Shown piece by piece: positions 35,877 through 45,000 of a DNA stretch of 64,000 nucleotides. Numbering within the stretch: the stretch's first letter is position 1; each line of letters opens with the position of its first letter. Position numbers and translations under genes: made by a program. This DNA is from Actinokineospora baliensis (GTDB lineage: Bacteria; Actinomycetota; Actinomycetes; Mycobacteriales; Pseudonocardiaceae). A model generated the notes under the pieces. That model ran no database searches and was not told the origin of the DNA. It saw nothing but the letters and a program-made list of their open reading frames with translations. The stretch covers positions 992,001-1,056,000 of the forward strand of contig NZ_JAFBCK010000001.1 in NCBI RefSeq assembly GCF_016907695.1, written 5' to 3'.

Positions 35877-36969
35877 CACCGTGCACTGGGTCGGCACCGG
35901 CCTGTCCACCGGCAGCGGCGTCCGGGTCCTAGCCGACACCACCGACGTAGTCCTCTATGGACGGACGGAGGCAAAGGCGGCCGCGTGCGTCGAACGCCTC
36001 GGCCTCACCGGCAAGGTCACCCCCCGCGCGCTCGACTCCCTGGAGCCCGACCGGGGTGACGTCGTCGTCTCCATGCTGCCTGCGACCGAGCACGTCCGGC
36101 TGCTGAAACTGTGCCTGGCCAACGGTTCGCACTACGCCAACACCAGCTACGTCTCCGACGAGATCGCCGGGTACGCCGAAGCCGCCCGCGACGCGGGCAT
36201 CGTGGTGCTGACCGAGGCCGGGCTCGACCCGGGCATCGACCACCTGCTCGCCCACGACCTGGTGGCCCGCGCGGACGTGGCGGGCCCGGCGACGGCGACC
36301 TTCACCTCCTACTGCGGCGGCATCCCCGCTGTGCCGAACGAGTTCCGCTACCGGTTCAGCTGGGCGCCGCGCGGCGTGCTGACCGCCCTGCTCTCCCCCG
36401 CCCGCTACATCGACGGCGGCGAGACCACCGTGGCCGAGCGCCCGTGGGAAGCGACCACCGGCTACGAGCTGCGCGGCGAGCGGTTCGAGGCGTACCCGAA
36501 CCGCGACAGCCTGCCGTTCGTCGAGCAGTACCACCTGCCGAGCCGGTGGCGGCTGGACCGGTTCGTGCGCGGCACGCTGCGGCTCGACGGCTGGCTGGAC
36601 GCGTGGGCACCGGTGTTCGCCGAGCTGCGCGACCCCGACGCCGACCGGATCACCGCCCTCGCCGCCGACCTGGCCGCCCGCTACCCGACGACCGAGTCCG
36701 ACCGGGATCGGGTCGTGCTCGCCGTGGCGTTGTGGGTCGACGGCGACGACGGGACGCGGTGGTCGGGCGAGTACGTGCTGGACGTGGTCGGCGACGAGCA
36801 CGACAGCGCGATGGCCCGCCTGGTGTCGACCCCGCTCGCGATCGGGATCGGCGAGGTCCTCTCCGGCGCCATGACCCCGGGGTTGCACCGCGCGGCCGAG
36901 AGCGCGGAAGCGTCACGGCGCTGGCTAACCGCGTTGCGCGGCCACGGGATCGTCGCCGAGTATCGGTGA
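35869..36969 (+). CDS. Saccharopine dehydrogenase/reductase-like, Lys9 type
   Basis: A 366-residue protein of the saccharopine dehydrogenase (glutamate-forming) family. It has an N-terminal Rossmann motif (HWVGTGLSTGSGVRVLA), then VVVSMLPATEHVRLLKLCLANGSHYANTSY and the family hallmark VLTEAGLDPGIDHLLAHD, followed by TSYCGGIPAVPNEF. It would act on the glutamate side of saccharopine. ATG at 35869 sits inside the 3' end of the Lys1-like gene with AAGGAGG 6 bases upstream. The gene is followed directly by a phosphotransferase gene with no gap. Confidence 0.87.
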   Translation: MADTVHWVGTGLSTGSGVRVLADTTDVVLYGRTEAKAAACVERLGLTGKVTPRALDSLEPDRGDVVVSMLPATEHVRLLKLCLANGSHYANTSYVSDEIAGYAEAARDAGIVVLTEAGLDPGIDHLLAHDLVARADVAGPATATFTSYCGGIPAVPNEFRYRFSWAPRGVLTALLSPARYIDGGETTVAERPWEATTGYELRGERFEAYPNRDSLPFVEQYHLPSRWRLDRFVRGTLRLDGWLDAWAPVFAELRDPDADRITALAADLAARYPTTESDRDRVVLAVALWVDGDDGTRWSGEYVLDVVGDEHDSAMARLVSTPLAIGIGEVLSGAMTPGLHRAAESAEASRRWLTALRGHGIVAEYR

Positions 36970-37815
36970 ATGCTGGCATGGCTGGATGAGCGGTTGGCCG
37001 AGTCCGGGATCACCCGGACCGGCCCGCTCACGGAGTTCAAGGCGCGGTCGTGGGCAACGGTCCTGACCGCCGCGACCACCGCGGGACCGGTGTGGCTCAA
37101 GGCGACCACACCGGGCACCGCGGCCGAGGTGCGGCTGTACGAGGTCCTGCACGCCGTGGTCCCAGACCGGGTCTTGGCTCCCATCGCGACCGACCCGATG
37201 CGCGGCTGGGTCCTGTTGCCCGACGGCGGGCCGCCCCTCGCCGACGAGCCTGAAATCATCGAATTCCTGCCCCTGTACGGGCAGTTGCAGCGCGACCTCG
37301 CCCCGCACACGGACGCGATGTTGGCCGCGGGGGTCACCGACATGCGGCCCGCTCGGATGCCCCAGCGGTTCGCCGAAGCCCTCGCGGTGGTCGACGACGT
37401 GCCACCGGAGATCGCCGCGATGGGTCCGCAGGTCGCCGGGTGGTGCGCCCGGTTGGCCGAGTCGGTGGTGCCGGTGAGCATTGACCACAACGACCTGCAC
37501 GCGGGGAACTTCTTGCGCAGCGGCCGGTTCTACGACTGGGGCGACAGCGTGATCGCCCACTCGTTCGCCTCCATGCTGGTCCCGCTGTCGCTGCTCGGCG
37601 CCGACCACGAGCGCGGCCGCGACGCCTACCTGGAGGCCTTCACCGATCTCGCACCACGCGCCGAACTGGTCGCCGACCTCGAACTGGCCTGCCGGGTCGG
37701 CAAGATCGCCCGCGCGCTCACCTGGCACCGGGCGATCAACGGCGAGCCCGGCCCGTACGCCGACGCGCCGAGGGCCCACCTGGTTGCTCTGGCGAAACCG
37801 TCCTTTTTCGACTAG
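36970..37815 (+). CDS. APH-type phosphotransferase family protein
   Basis: A 281-residue small-molecule kinase-like protein. The catalytic loop is SIDHNDLHAGNFLRSGRFYDWGDS, with the base Asp, the Mg-binding Asn and the DxD-like Asp of the aminoglycoside phosphotransferase fold. The lysine region is GPVWLKATTPGTAAEVRLYEVL. Its substrate is unknown; in this context it could be a lysine-pathway metabolite or an unrelated amino alcohol. ATG at 36970 follows immediately after the upstream TGA, so translation is probably coupled. Confidence 0.8.
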   Translation: MLAWLDERLAESGITRTGPLTEFKARSWATVLTAATTAGPVWLKATTPGTAAEVRLYEVLHAVVPDRVLAPIATDPMRGWVLLPDGGPPLADEPEIIEFLPLYGQLQRDLAPHTDAMLAAGVTDMRPARMPQRFAEALAVVDDVPPEIAAMGPQVAGWCARLAESVVPVSIDHNDLHAGNFLRSGRFYDWGDSVIAHSFASMLVPLSLLGADHERGRDAYLEAFTDLAPRAELVADLELACRVGKIARALTWHRAINGEPGPYADAPRAHLVALAKPSFFD

Positions 37816-37893
37816 TTCGCCACTACCATCCCCGGAACCACGTCGGGGTGATGGCCGTCTATCCCGATGACTTCAAGCCACGGAGGGGCAGAC

Positions 37894-38523
37894 ATGGCCG
37901 ACATCGAGTACCGCTTCGGCACCGGGGACAGCGCCCCGAACGTGCACCACGGCGAGGCCAACGTGGACGTCGACGGCGACGGCACCAACGACGCCATCGC
38001 GGTCGACTTCGACGGCGACGGCCGTTACGACGACAGCATGTGGGACTCCGACGGTGACGGTGTCGCCGACACCGCGCTGCTGGACTACAACGACGACGGC
38101 GTCGCCGAGTCCGCCTACAACGACCCGACCGGCCTGGGCACCTGGAACGAGAAGGGCATCGGCGGGGACGAGTCCGGCGACCTCCCGCCCGCCCACCCCA
38201 CCACGTCGGACCAAACCCAAGACGTCCCGTCCGACACCACGCCCGCCACCGACACCCCCGCGGACGACCAGACCCAGGACGTCCCCTCCGACGTCCCCGA
38301 GGACGACGGCGCGGATCTCCCGCCCGCCCACCCGACCGGGGACGAGCAGATCGAGGACGGCGGCTTCGAGAACCAGCCCGGCGACGACGACACCGCCATC
38401 GACCACGAGCCCCACGACGACGGCACCCTCGACGAGTCCGGCATGGACGACAGCTACGACTCGTGCTCCCCGGACTCCTCCTCCGAGGCGACCCTCTCGG
38501 ACTGGTACTCCGAACTCTCCTGA
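37894..38523 (+). CDS. Acidic DxDxDG-repeat protein
   Basis: A 209-residue very acidic protein without a signal peptide. The first 75 residues hold Asp-rich loops of the thrombospondin-3/EF-hand-like type (DVDGDGTNDAIAVDFDGDG, DSDGDGVADT, DYNDDGVAES), which typically bind calcium. The rest is disordered, with repeats of DLPPAHPT and TQDVPSD. Such loop proteins appear in actinobacteria as surface or cytosolic calcium-binding proteins of unknown role. ATG at 37894 follows CGGAGGGG. A hairpin terminator follows. Confidence 0.75.
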   Translation: MADIEYRFGTGDSAPNVHHGEANVDVDGDGTNDAIAVDFDGDGRYDDSMWDSDGDGVADTALLDYNDDGVAESAYNDPTGLGTWNEKGIGGDESGDLPPAHPTTSDQTQDVPSDTTPATDTPADDQTQDVPSDVPEDDGADLPPAHPTGDEQIEDGGFENQPGDDDTAIDHEPHDDGTLDESGMDDSYDSCSPDSSSEATLSDWYSELS

Positions 38524-38527
38524 CCCA

Positions 38528-38558
38528 GTGGCCCCGTCCCTCCCCGGGATGGGGCCAC
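38528..38558 (+). terminator. Hairpin terminator
   Basis: A 13-bp stem (GTGGCCCCGTCCC with GGGATGGGGCCAC, one G-T pair) and 5-base loop begin 4 bases after the acidic gene's stop. Confidence 0.75.
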
Positions 38559-38622
38559 GGCCTTCTCAGCCCACGGCGAACCAACCACCCGACCCGGCCA
38601 CGAGCCGGGCACCCTGGGACGC

Positions 38623-39120
38623 ATGGCAACGATCGAGGTCGTCCTCGGCGACATCACCGAACAACGCGTCGACGCGATCGTGACCGCGGCGAACGAATCC
38701 CTGTTGGGCGGCGGCGGGGTCGACGGCGCCATCCACCGCGCCGCCGGACCGGGGCTGGCCGAGGCGGGGGCCGCCATCGCGCCGTGCGACCCGGGTGACG
38801 CCAAAGCCACCCCCGCGTTCGACCTGGCCCCCGTCCAGCACGTGATCCACACCGTCGGCCCGGTGTGGACGGGCGACGACGGCGAGGCCGACACGCTGGC
38901 CTCCTGCTACCGCCGCTGCCTCCAGGTCGCCGACGAGCTGCGGGCGAGCAGCATCGCGTTCCCCGCGATCGCGACCGGTGTCTACGGCTTCCCCACCGAC
39001 CAAGCCGCCAGGATCGCCGTCGCCACGATCCGCGCGACCCCGACCAACGCCACTCGGATCACCTTCGTCGCTTTCGACGAAGCGACCCACCACGCGCTCA
39101 TCACAGCACTGGCGGGTTAG
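38623..39120 (+). CDS. Macro-domain protein
   Basis: A 165-residue single macro domain of the O-acetyl-ADP-ribose deacetylase type. Motifs are VVLGDITEQRVDAIVTAANESLLGGGGVDGAIHRAAG, VIHTVGPVW and SIAFPAIATGVYGFP, with Asn and Asp residues lining the ADP-ribose pocket as in YmdB. It removes or binds ADP-ribose modifications, or hydrolyses O-acetyl-ADP-ribose. It stands between the acidic gene and the dus gene, 34 bases before the latter. Confidence 0.92.
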   Translation: MATIEVVLGDITEQRVDAIVTAANESLLGGGGVDGAIHRAAGPGLAEAGAAIAPCDPGDAKATPAFDLAPVQHVIHTVGPVWTGDDGEADTLASCYRRCLQVADELRASSIAFPAIATGVYGFPTDQAARIAVATIRATPTNATRITFVAFDEATHHALITALAG

Positions 39121-39154
39121 TCCGGCCCCGACGTCCACCGACTAGCCTGGGGCG

Positions 39155-40294
39155 GTGGTCCCACCGACTCCCGCACTCGCGATCGGCCAGTACCGGGTCG
39201 ACCCCGCGGTGGTCCTCGCGCCGATGGCGGGGATCACCAACGTGGCCTTCCGGACGTTGTGCCGGGAGTTCGGCAGCGCCACCTCCCTCTACGTGTGCGA
39301 GATGGTCACCGCTCGGGCCATCGTCGAGCGTGACTCCAAGACGCTGGAGATGATGACTTTCGGGGCCGATGAGCACCCCAGGTCGTTGCAGCTCTACAGC
39401 GTGGACCCGCGCAACGTGACCGACGCGGTCAAGATGATCGCCGCCGAGGGGATGGCCGATCACCTGGACATGAACTTCGGCTGCCCGGTGCCCAAGGTGA
39501 CCCGGAAGGGCGGTGGCGCGGCGCTGCCCTACAAGCGGCGGTTGTTCGCCCAAATCGTCCGGGCGGCGGTGGAGGCGGCGGCGCCCGCGGGGATCCCCGT
39601 GACGGTCAAGTTCCGGGTTGGGATCGACGACGAGCACCTCACTTACCTGGACGCGGGCCGCATCGCCGAGGCCGAGGGGGCCGTCGCGGTCGCGCTGCAC
39701 GCCAGGACGGCGGCGCAGCGGTATTCGGGGCAAGCCGACTGGTCGCGGATCGCGCGGCTCAAAGAAGCGGTCACGACCATCCCCGTCCTGGGCAACGGCG
39801 ACATCTTCAGCGCGGACGACGCGTTGCGGATGGTGCGGGAGACGGGCTGCGACGGTGTCGTGATCGGGCGGGGGTGCCTGGGGCGGCCGTGGCTGTTCCG
39901 CGAGCTCCACGCCGCGATGACCGGCCAGCCCATCCCGGCGGGTCCGTCGCTGGGTGAGGTCGGGGCGATCCTGCACCGGCACGCCATCCTGATGGCCGAC
40001 CACATCGGCGAGGACAAGGGCGTGCGCGACCTGCGCAAACACATGGCCTGGTACCTGCGCGGCTTCCCTATAGGCGCGGATCTGCGCAAGGCGTTCGGCC
40101 TGGTGTCGACGCTCGCGGAACTAGAGGACCTGATCGGCAAGCTCGACCACGACGCCCCTTATCCCGCCGAGGCCGAGGGCCCGCGCGGGCGCCAGGGCTC
40201 ACCGGGACGCGTAGTGCTCCCGGAGGGCTGGCTGGACGACCCCGAGGATGCCGCCGTGCCGGACGGGGCCGAGCTGATGCACTCGGGGGGCTGA
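39155..40294 (+). CDS. dus: tRNA-dihydrouridine synthase
   Basis: A 379-residue FMN-dependent enzyme that reduces uridine to dihydrouridine in tRNA D-loops. The TIM barrel has VVLAPMAGITNVAFRTLCRE, the catalytic Cys in DMNFGCPVPKVTRKGGGAAL, VTVKFRVGID, HARTAAQRYSG and VLGNGDIFSADDAL. A C-terminal helical RNA-binding domain runs to about 340, with a tail to 379. GTG at 39155. In M. tuberculosis the dus homologue (Rv0823c) is next to the LCP gene; here a lipoprotein and GGDEF gene are inserted between. The next gene overlaps by TGATG. Confidence 0.93.
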   Translation: MVPPTPALAIGQYRVDPAVVLAPMAGITNVAFRTLCREFGSATSLYVCEMVTARAIVERDSKTLEMMTFGADEHPRSLQLYSVDPRNVTDAVKMIAAEGMADHLDMNFGCPVPKVTRKGGGAALPYKRRLFAQIVRAAVEAAAPAGIPVTVKFRVGIDDEHLTYLDAGRIAEAEGAVAVALHARTAAQRYSGQADWSRIARLKEAVTTIPVLGNGDIFSADDALRMVRETGCDGVVIGRGCLGRPWLFRELHAAMTGQPIPAGPSLGEVGAILHRHAILMADHIGEDKGVRDLRKHMAWYLRGFPIGADLRKAFGLVSTLAELEDLIGKLDHDAPYPAEAEGPRGRQGSPGRVVLPEGWLDDPEDAAVPDGAELMHSGG

Positions 40295-40740
40295 TGCGGG
40301 CACTACCGGGCGCCCTGCTCGTGCTGCTCGCCGCAGCTGGGTGCGCCACCGCCATCCAGGGCACGCCCGTGCCAGCCGCTGAGGCCGCACCCAACCGCGA
40401 CCTGGTCAACCGCTACTTCACCGACCTGAACGAGGCAGGCAAAGAGGGGTACAGCGCGCAACGGGACTTCTTGCGCCGCACCCAGCACCCCGACTTCACC
40501 TCCGACTGCGACCTCGGCGGCCTAACGCTGCGGATCGAACCCGCGCTGTCCACCCTGCGCGCGGACCCGAAGTGGAAGCCGGAGAAGTCGACCAAACGCC
40601 CGCGCGGGGACATCTACGTTGTCGGCGTGTCGGTGCGGATCCGGCGCGACAGCGCGACCCTGGCCGAGCAGATCGGCTCCCAGCGGGTCGTGGTGCTCGA
40701 CGGCAAGGCCTACGGCTTCACTCCCTGCCCGACCAGGTGA
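40294..40740 (+). CDS. Lipoprotein of unknown function
   Basis: A 148-residue predicted lipoprotein with lipobox LAAAGC at residue 17 (signal MRALPGALLVLLAAAGC). The mature part (NRYFTDLNEAGKEGYSAQRD, DFTSDCDLGGLTLRIEP, VVGVSVRIRRD) looks like a small alpha-beta fold with a possible Cys pair. Similar Pseudonocardiales lipoproteins exist without known function. Its ATG lies inside the dus stop (TGATG), so expression is coupled to dus. No functional link to tRNA modification is obvious. Confidence 0.8.
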   Translation: MRALPGALLVLLAAAGCATAIQGTPVPAAEAAPNRDLVNRYFTDLNEAGKEGYSAQRDFLRRTQHPDFTSDCDLGGLTLRIEPALSTLRADPKWKPEKSTKRPRGDIYVVGVSVRIRRDSATLAEQIGSQRVVVLDGKAYGFTPCPTR

Positions 40741-40913
40741 GTCCGATCGGGTGACATCGGCCGTGCGCGGATCGCGACCGACCAGGGGATCAGTCACTTG
40801 TTTGGAGCAGTGTGCCGTCCACCAGTAGGGGGAATTCCTGCGTCCATGCGTCCCGGTCGCTCAAGCACGGCGTCATTCCGGACGACACACACGTACGTAG
40901 GGAGGTGACCGCG

Positions 40914-41837
40914 GTGGCCGTTCTGGGACGAGGCGTCGCGAAACCCGACCCCGACCAGCGGGACAACCCGTGGCGGGACCACCGGGTCAGCGAACCGACC
41001 GTTCCGCTGCGCCACCCCGCGATCACCGAGCGCGGCGAGAACCCCGACGACCCGCCCGCGGACACGGCCAACCTGGTGAGCCTGCACGAGTCCATCGCCG
41101 CCCTGCTGGCCTCCCGGGGCCAGTACCGCCAGGCCTACCAGCACCTGCGCTCGGCGCTGGACCTGATGTCGGAGATGAGCTCGCCGCCGCAGATCCCCGA
41201 GCAGTTCCGCCGCGAGGTGGACCGGCTGCGCCGCGAGCACGCCGAGGCGCACGAGCAGAGCATCCGCGACAGCCTCACCGCCAGCTACAACCGCCGCTAC
41301 CTCGACCAGCGGCTGGTCGACCTGGTCGCCGAGCAGGGCACCGCGGACGGCCTCGGTGTGGCGCTGGTGGACCTGGACTGGTTCAAGCAAGTCAACGACA
41401 CCTTCGGGCACCTGGTCGGCGACCGGGTGCTGCAGCGGGTGGTGGAGCTGCTGCAGGACGACCTGCCCGAGGGCGGGTTCTGCGCGCGCTACGGCGGCGA
41501 GGAGTTCGTGCTCGTGCTGCCCGGTGTCGACCGGGCCACCGCGGTGGACATCGCCGAGGCGGCGCGGGGCCGCGTGGAGCGGTACCCGTGGTCGAGCCTG
41601 GTGCTGGGGCTGCGGGTCACGGTGAGCATCGGGTTGGCGCACGAACCGGCCATCCGAGTGGCGGACAACACACCGGCGGCTCCGGAGCGTCAGCTGCGGG
41701 AGGCGGACGCGCTGCTCTACACCGCCAAGCAGTCCGGCCGCAACGCCGTCGCATACCTGCTGGACGGGACCGCTCACCTGGCCGGAGCGGCGGCCGGTCG
41801 GCGCGCGATCGCGACCCCGAGGGCCTCTGCTCGATAA
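40914..41837 (+). CDS. GGDEF diguanylate cyclase
   Basis: A 307-residue soluble protein. The N-terminal third has a short helical repeat resembling TPR (NLVSLHESIAALLASRGQYRQAYQHLRSAL), and the GGDEF domain fills about 145-285. The active-site signature is YGGEEFVLVLPGVDRAT; ALVDLDWFKQVNDTFGHLVGD is the metal/substrate segment. It should make c-di-GMP; an RxxD inhibitory site is not obvious. GTG at 40914 has GGGAGG 8 bases upstream and is chosen over GTG at 40812. No EAL or HD-GYP gene is in the window. Confidence 0.88.
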   Translation: MAVLGRGVAKPDPDQRDNPWRDHRVSEPTVPLRHPAITERGENPDDPPADTANLVSLHESIAALLASRGQYRQAYQHLRSALDLMSEMSSPPQIPEQFRREVDRLRREHAEAHEQSIRDSLTASYNRRYLDQRLVDLVAEQGTADGLGVALVDLDWFKQVNDTFGHLVGDRVLQRVVELLQDDLPEGGFCARYGGEEFVLVLPGVDRATAVDIAEAARGRVERYPWSSLVLGLRVTVSIGLAHEPAIRVADNTPAAPERQLREADALLYTAKQSGRNAVAYLLDGTAHLAGAAAGRRAIATPRASAR

Positions 41838-42067
41838 GTACCTCGCCCGACCGGGGTTACCCTGATCGGGCTAGAGCCGTGCGCGGAACTCCGTACTGAT
41901 AGTGAACGAAACCCGGTCTGCCATCGTCATGAGGGACAGCCATCCGTACTATCGCTCCCGCAGCGTGACACGATCGGGTAAGCAACCGAACGCGGCACAG
42001 CAACGTGTTGATAACCAACCGACAACGGTTCGCGCACTGCGGAGCCTCTCGAAGGGAAGGAGCACGG

Positions 42068-45000
42068 GTGTCCGACGACCACGACCGCGCCCCCGGCTCC
42101 TCGACCGGCGGCAAGCGCCGGGCCCCGGAACCGGCCGAGCAGCCCCGACGCAGGCGCCGGTCGATGGAGGGCGCGGGCGGGGTCAGCGTGTCCGACCTGG
42201 TCGAGCGGCACAGCGGCTCCCGGTCGAACCTGGTGCCGATACCCGAGGCGGACGAGCCGGACGAGGTACCGAGACACCAGGGCGGCCGCCGCGCCGCCCA
42301 GGAGCCGCCCTCCCGGCACGCCGCCGAACCAGCGCCGGACGTGCACCGCAACGTGATCAGCACCGGCGGCCGCCGCAGCGCCCCCGAGCTCCCGCCGGAG
42401 CCACCCAGGCAGCCGGAACCGGTACGCCGGCCGGAACCGCCCAAGCCGCAGTCGCGCCGCAACCGGACCGCCACGCACGCGGTCCCCGCCGACGTCCTCG
42501 CCCAGTCCACCGGCCAGCCCGTCGACCGCCCCCAGCGCGCGGTCCGGGAGGACGACGACCGCCCCAGGTCCGTGGTCGACCTGCTCGGGCCCGAGGCGAG
42601 CGCGGGCAAGCGCGCCAAGAAGGAAACCTTCGCCGAGTCGGCCAGTCGAGGCCGCGCGGACGCCAAGCGCTCGCTGCCCGGCAACCCGCCGCCGCCCCCG
42701 GCCAGGCACACCGACGAACCGCCCGCGGGCCGCCGCGCCCGCCAGGAGCCGGAGCCGACCGGCAGGCGCGCCCTGCCCGAGCCGCCCGCCCTGAGCGAAC
42801 CGACCCGGTCTGACCGGATCGACAACCGCCGCCCCGCGCTCAGCGAACCGACCCGCTCGGAGCCGCAGCGACGCCCGGCGGCGTTGAGCGAACCGACGCG
42901 GTCAGAACCCCGGCGCGGCCCGGCTCGCCCGACCGGCACCCCCGACTTCCCGCTCGACGACCGCTCCGGCCGCCGCCAGCCGGAGCCGTTCTCGGAGAAC
43001 CGCCCGCCGTCCCCCGGTCGACGCGGACCGCAGGACCGCCCGTTCCCACCCGCCGGTGAGGCAGGCCGCCCCCGGCGCCAGGGTGAGGTGGACGAGAACC
43101 CGCTGGAAGCTCCGCGTGGCACGGGCTCGCAGCCCGCTCCCGGCCGCCCGCTCCCAACCGGGCAGCACCCCGTCCCCGGCCGCCGCCCCGAACCGGGCCG
43201 CACCGGCGCGCACCCGCTGCCCAACCGCCGCCCCGACGGTCAGCACCCCGAGCCGCACAGCAACGGGAACCGGCGCCCCGACCACACCGGCGCACACCCG
43301 GCTCCCCTCGATCACCCCAACGGGCCCGTCAACGGCAACCGCCCAGCGGACCAGGACAGGCGCCCCGACCACACGGGCGCGCACCCGGTACCCGAGCACC
43401 GCAACGGCCCCATCGAGCCGCACGCCAACGGCAACCGGCGCTCGGACCGCACCGGCGCCCCGGAGCACCTCAATGGGCGCGGACCTGCCGGGCACGCCAA
43501 CGGGAACCGCCGCCCCGACACCGGCGCGCACCCAGTTCCCGAGCACCGCAACGGCCCCGCCGAGCCCAACGGCAACCGACGCCCGGACCACACCGGCGCC
43601 CACCCGATCCCGGGCCATCGCAACGGCCACGGCCCCGCCGAACCGCACGGCAACGAGAACCGCCGCCCCGACACCGGCGCGCACCCGGTTCCGGAGCACC
43701 TGACCGGCCGCGGCCCGGCCGAACCCCACCGCAACGGCCCCATCGAGCCGCACGCCAACGGCAGCCAGCGGCCCGACCACACCGGCGCCCACCCCGTCCC
43801 TGGGCACCGCAACGGCCCCGCCGAGCCCAACGGCAGCCGACGCCCGGACCACACCGGCGCCCACCCGATCCCGGATCACCGCAACGGCCCCGCAGAGCCG
43901 CACAGCAACGGGAACCGGCGCCCAGACACCGGCTCACACCCGGTGCCCGAGCACCTCAACGGCAACCAGCGGCCCGACCACACCGGCGCCCACCCGGCCC
44001 CAGGGCACCGCAACGGCCCCATCGAGCCGCACCTGCGCCCGGACCACACCGGTGCGCACCCGGCCCCGGAGCACCTCAACGGGCGCGGCCCCGCCGAGCA
44101 CCCCAACGGCCGCCGCACCGGCGCGCACCCCGTCCCGGCGCCAGAGGCCAACCGGCAGGGCCCGCTGCACGCGCCCCAGGGCACCGGCGGCCACCCGCAC
44201 CCGGGTCCGCCGCGCCGCCCGGAGTTGGACGGTCCGCAGGGCACCGGCGCGCACCCGATCCCCGGTGGGCCTGGCAACAGCACCGGGAGCCACCCGATCC
44301 CGCAGCGGACCGGCGCGCACCCCGTTCCCGGCCGCGGCGAGACCAGCGGCGCGCACCCGGTCGTCGACCAGGGGCGCGAGAAGCCGAGGATCCCCAGCCA
44401 GCAGCCGCCGGGGCAGTCGTCGATGCCGCCCGTGCCCGAGGGCAAGCTGACCCCGCCGCCGAACGTGTCCCCGCAGGAGCTCGTGGGGCTCACCACGGAG
44501 ATGGAGCCGATCGGCGAGGCCGTGCAGAAGCGGCGGCGGGTCGACCAGACGCTGGCGCGGTTCTCCAAGGTGCACGACGAGATGCGCGCCGAGGAAAAGG
44601 CCAAGAAGTCCAAGCGGCTCAAGACCCCTTGGGGCTCCGATGCCGCCGAGCTCGACGAGAAGCTCGACGAGTTGGCGGCAGCGCCCGCTGAGCCGACCGT
44701 CGTCGTGGAGCCGTTGGCGCGCGACGAGAGCGCGGACACCGACGAGCGCGACAGCGGTGGCGACGACGAGGACCCGAAGCCCAAGCGCCGGTGGTCGTTG
44801 CTGGCCAAGGTGTTCTCCGGGTCGGCCGCGGTGCTGGTGTTCACCGCGACCGGTGTCGGCTGGGGCATCAAGGAGTGGGCCAACAACAACATCGAGCAGG
44901 TGCGCGCGCTCGACCCGGGTTCGGCGGCCATCCAGAACGCCGAGGGCCAGCGCGGCGACGAGAACTTCCTGCTGGTCGGCTCGGACACCCGCGACGGCGC

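Noticed and set aside
40812..40913. GGDEF gene start at GTG 40812
   Set aside because: The added 34 residues have no domain character, while GTG 40914 has a good GGGAGG site at 8 bases.
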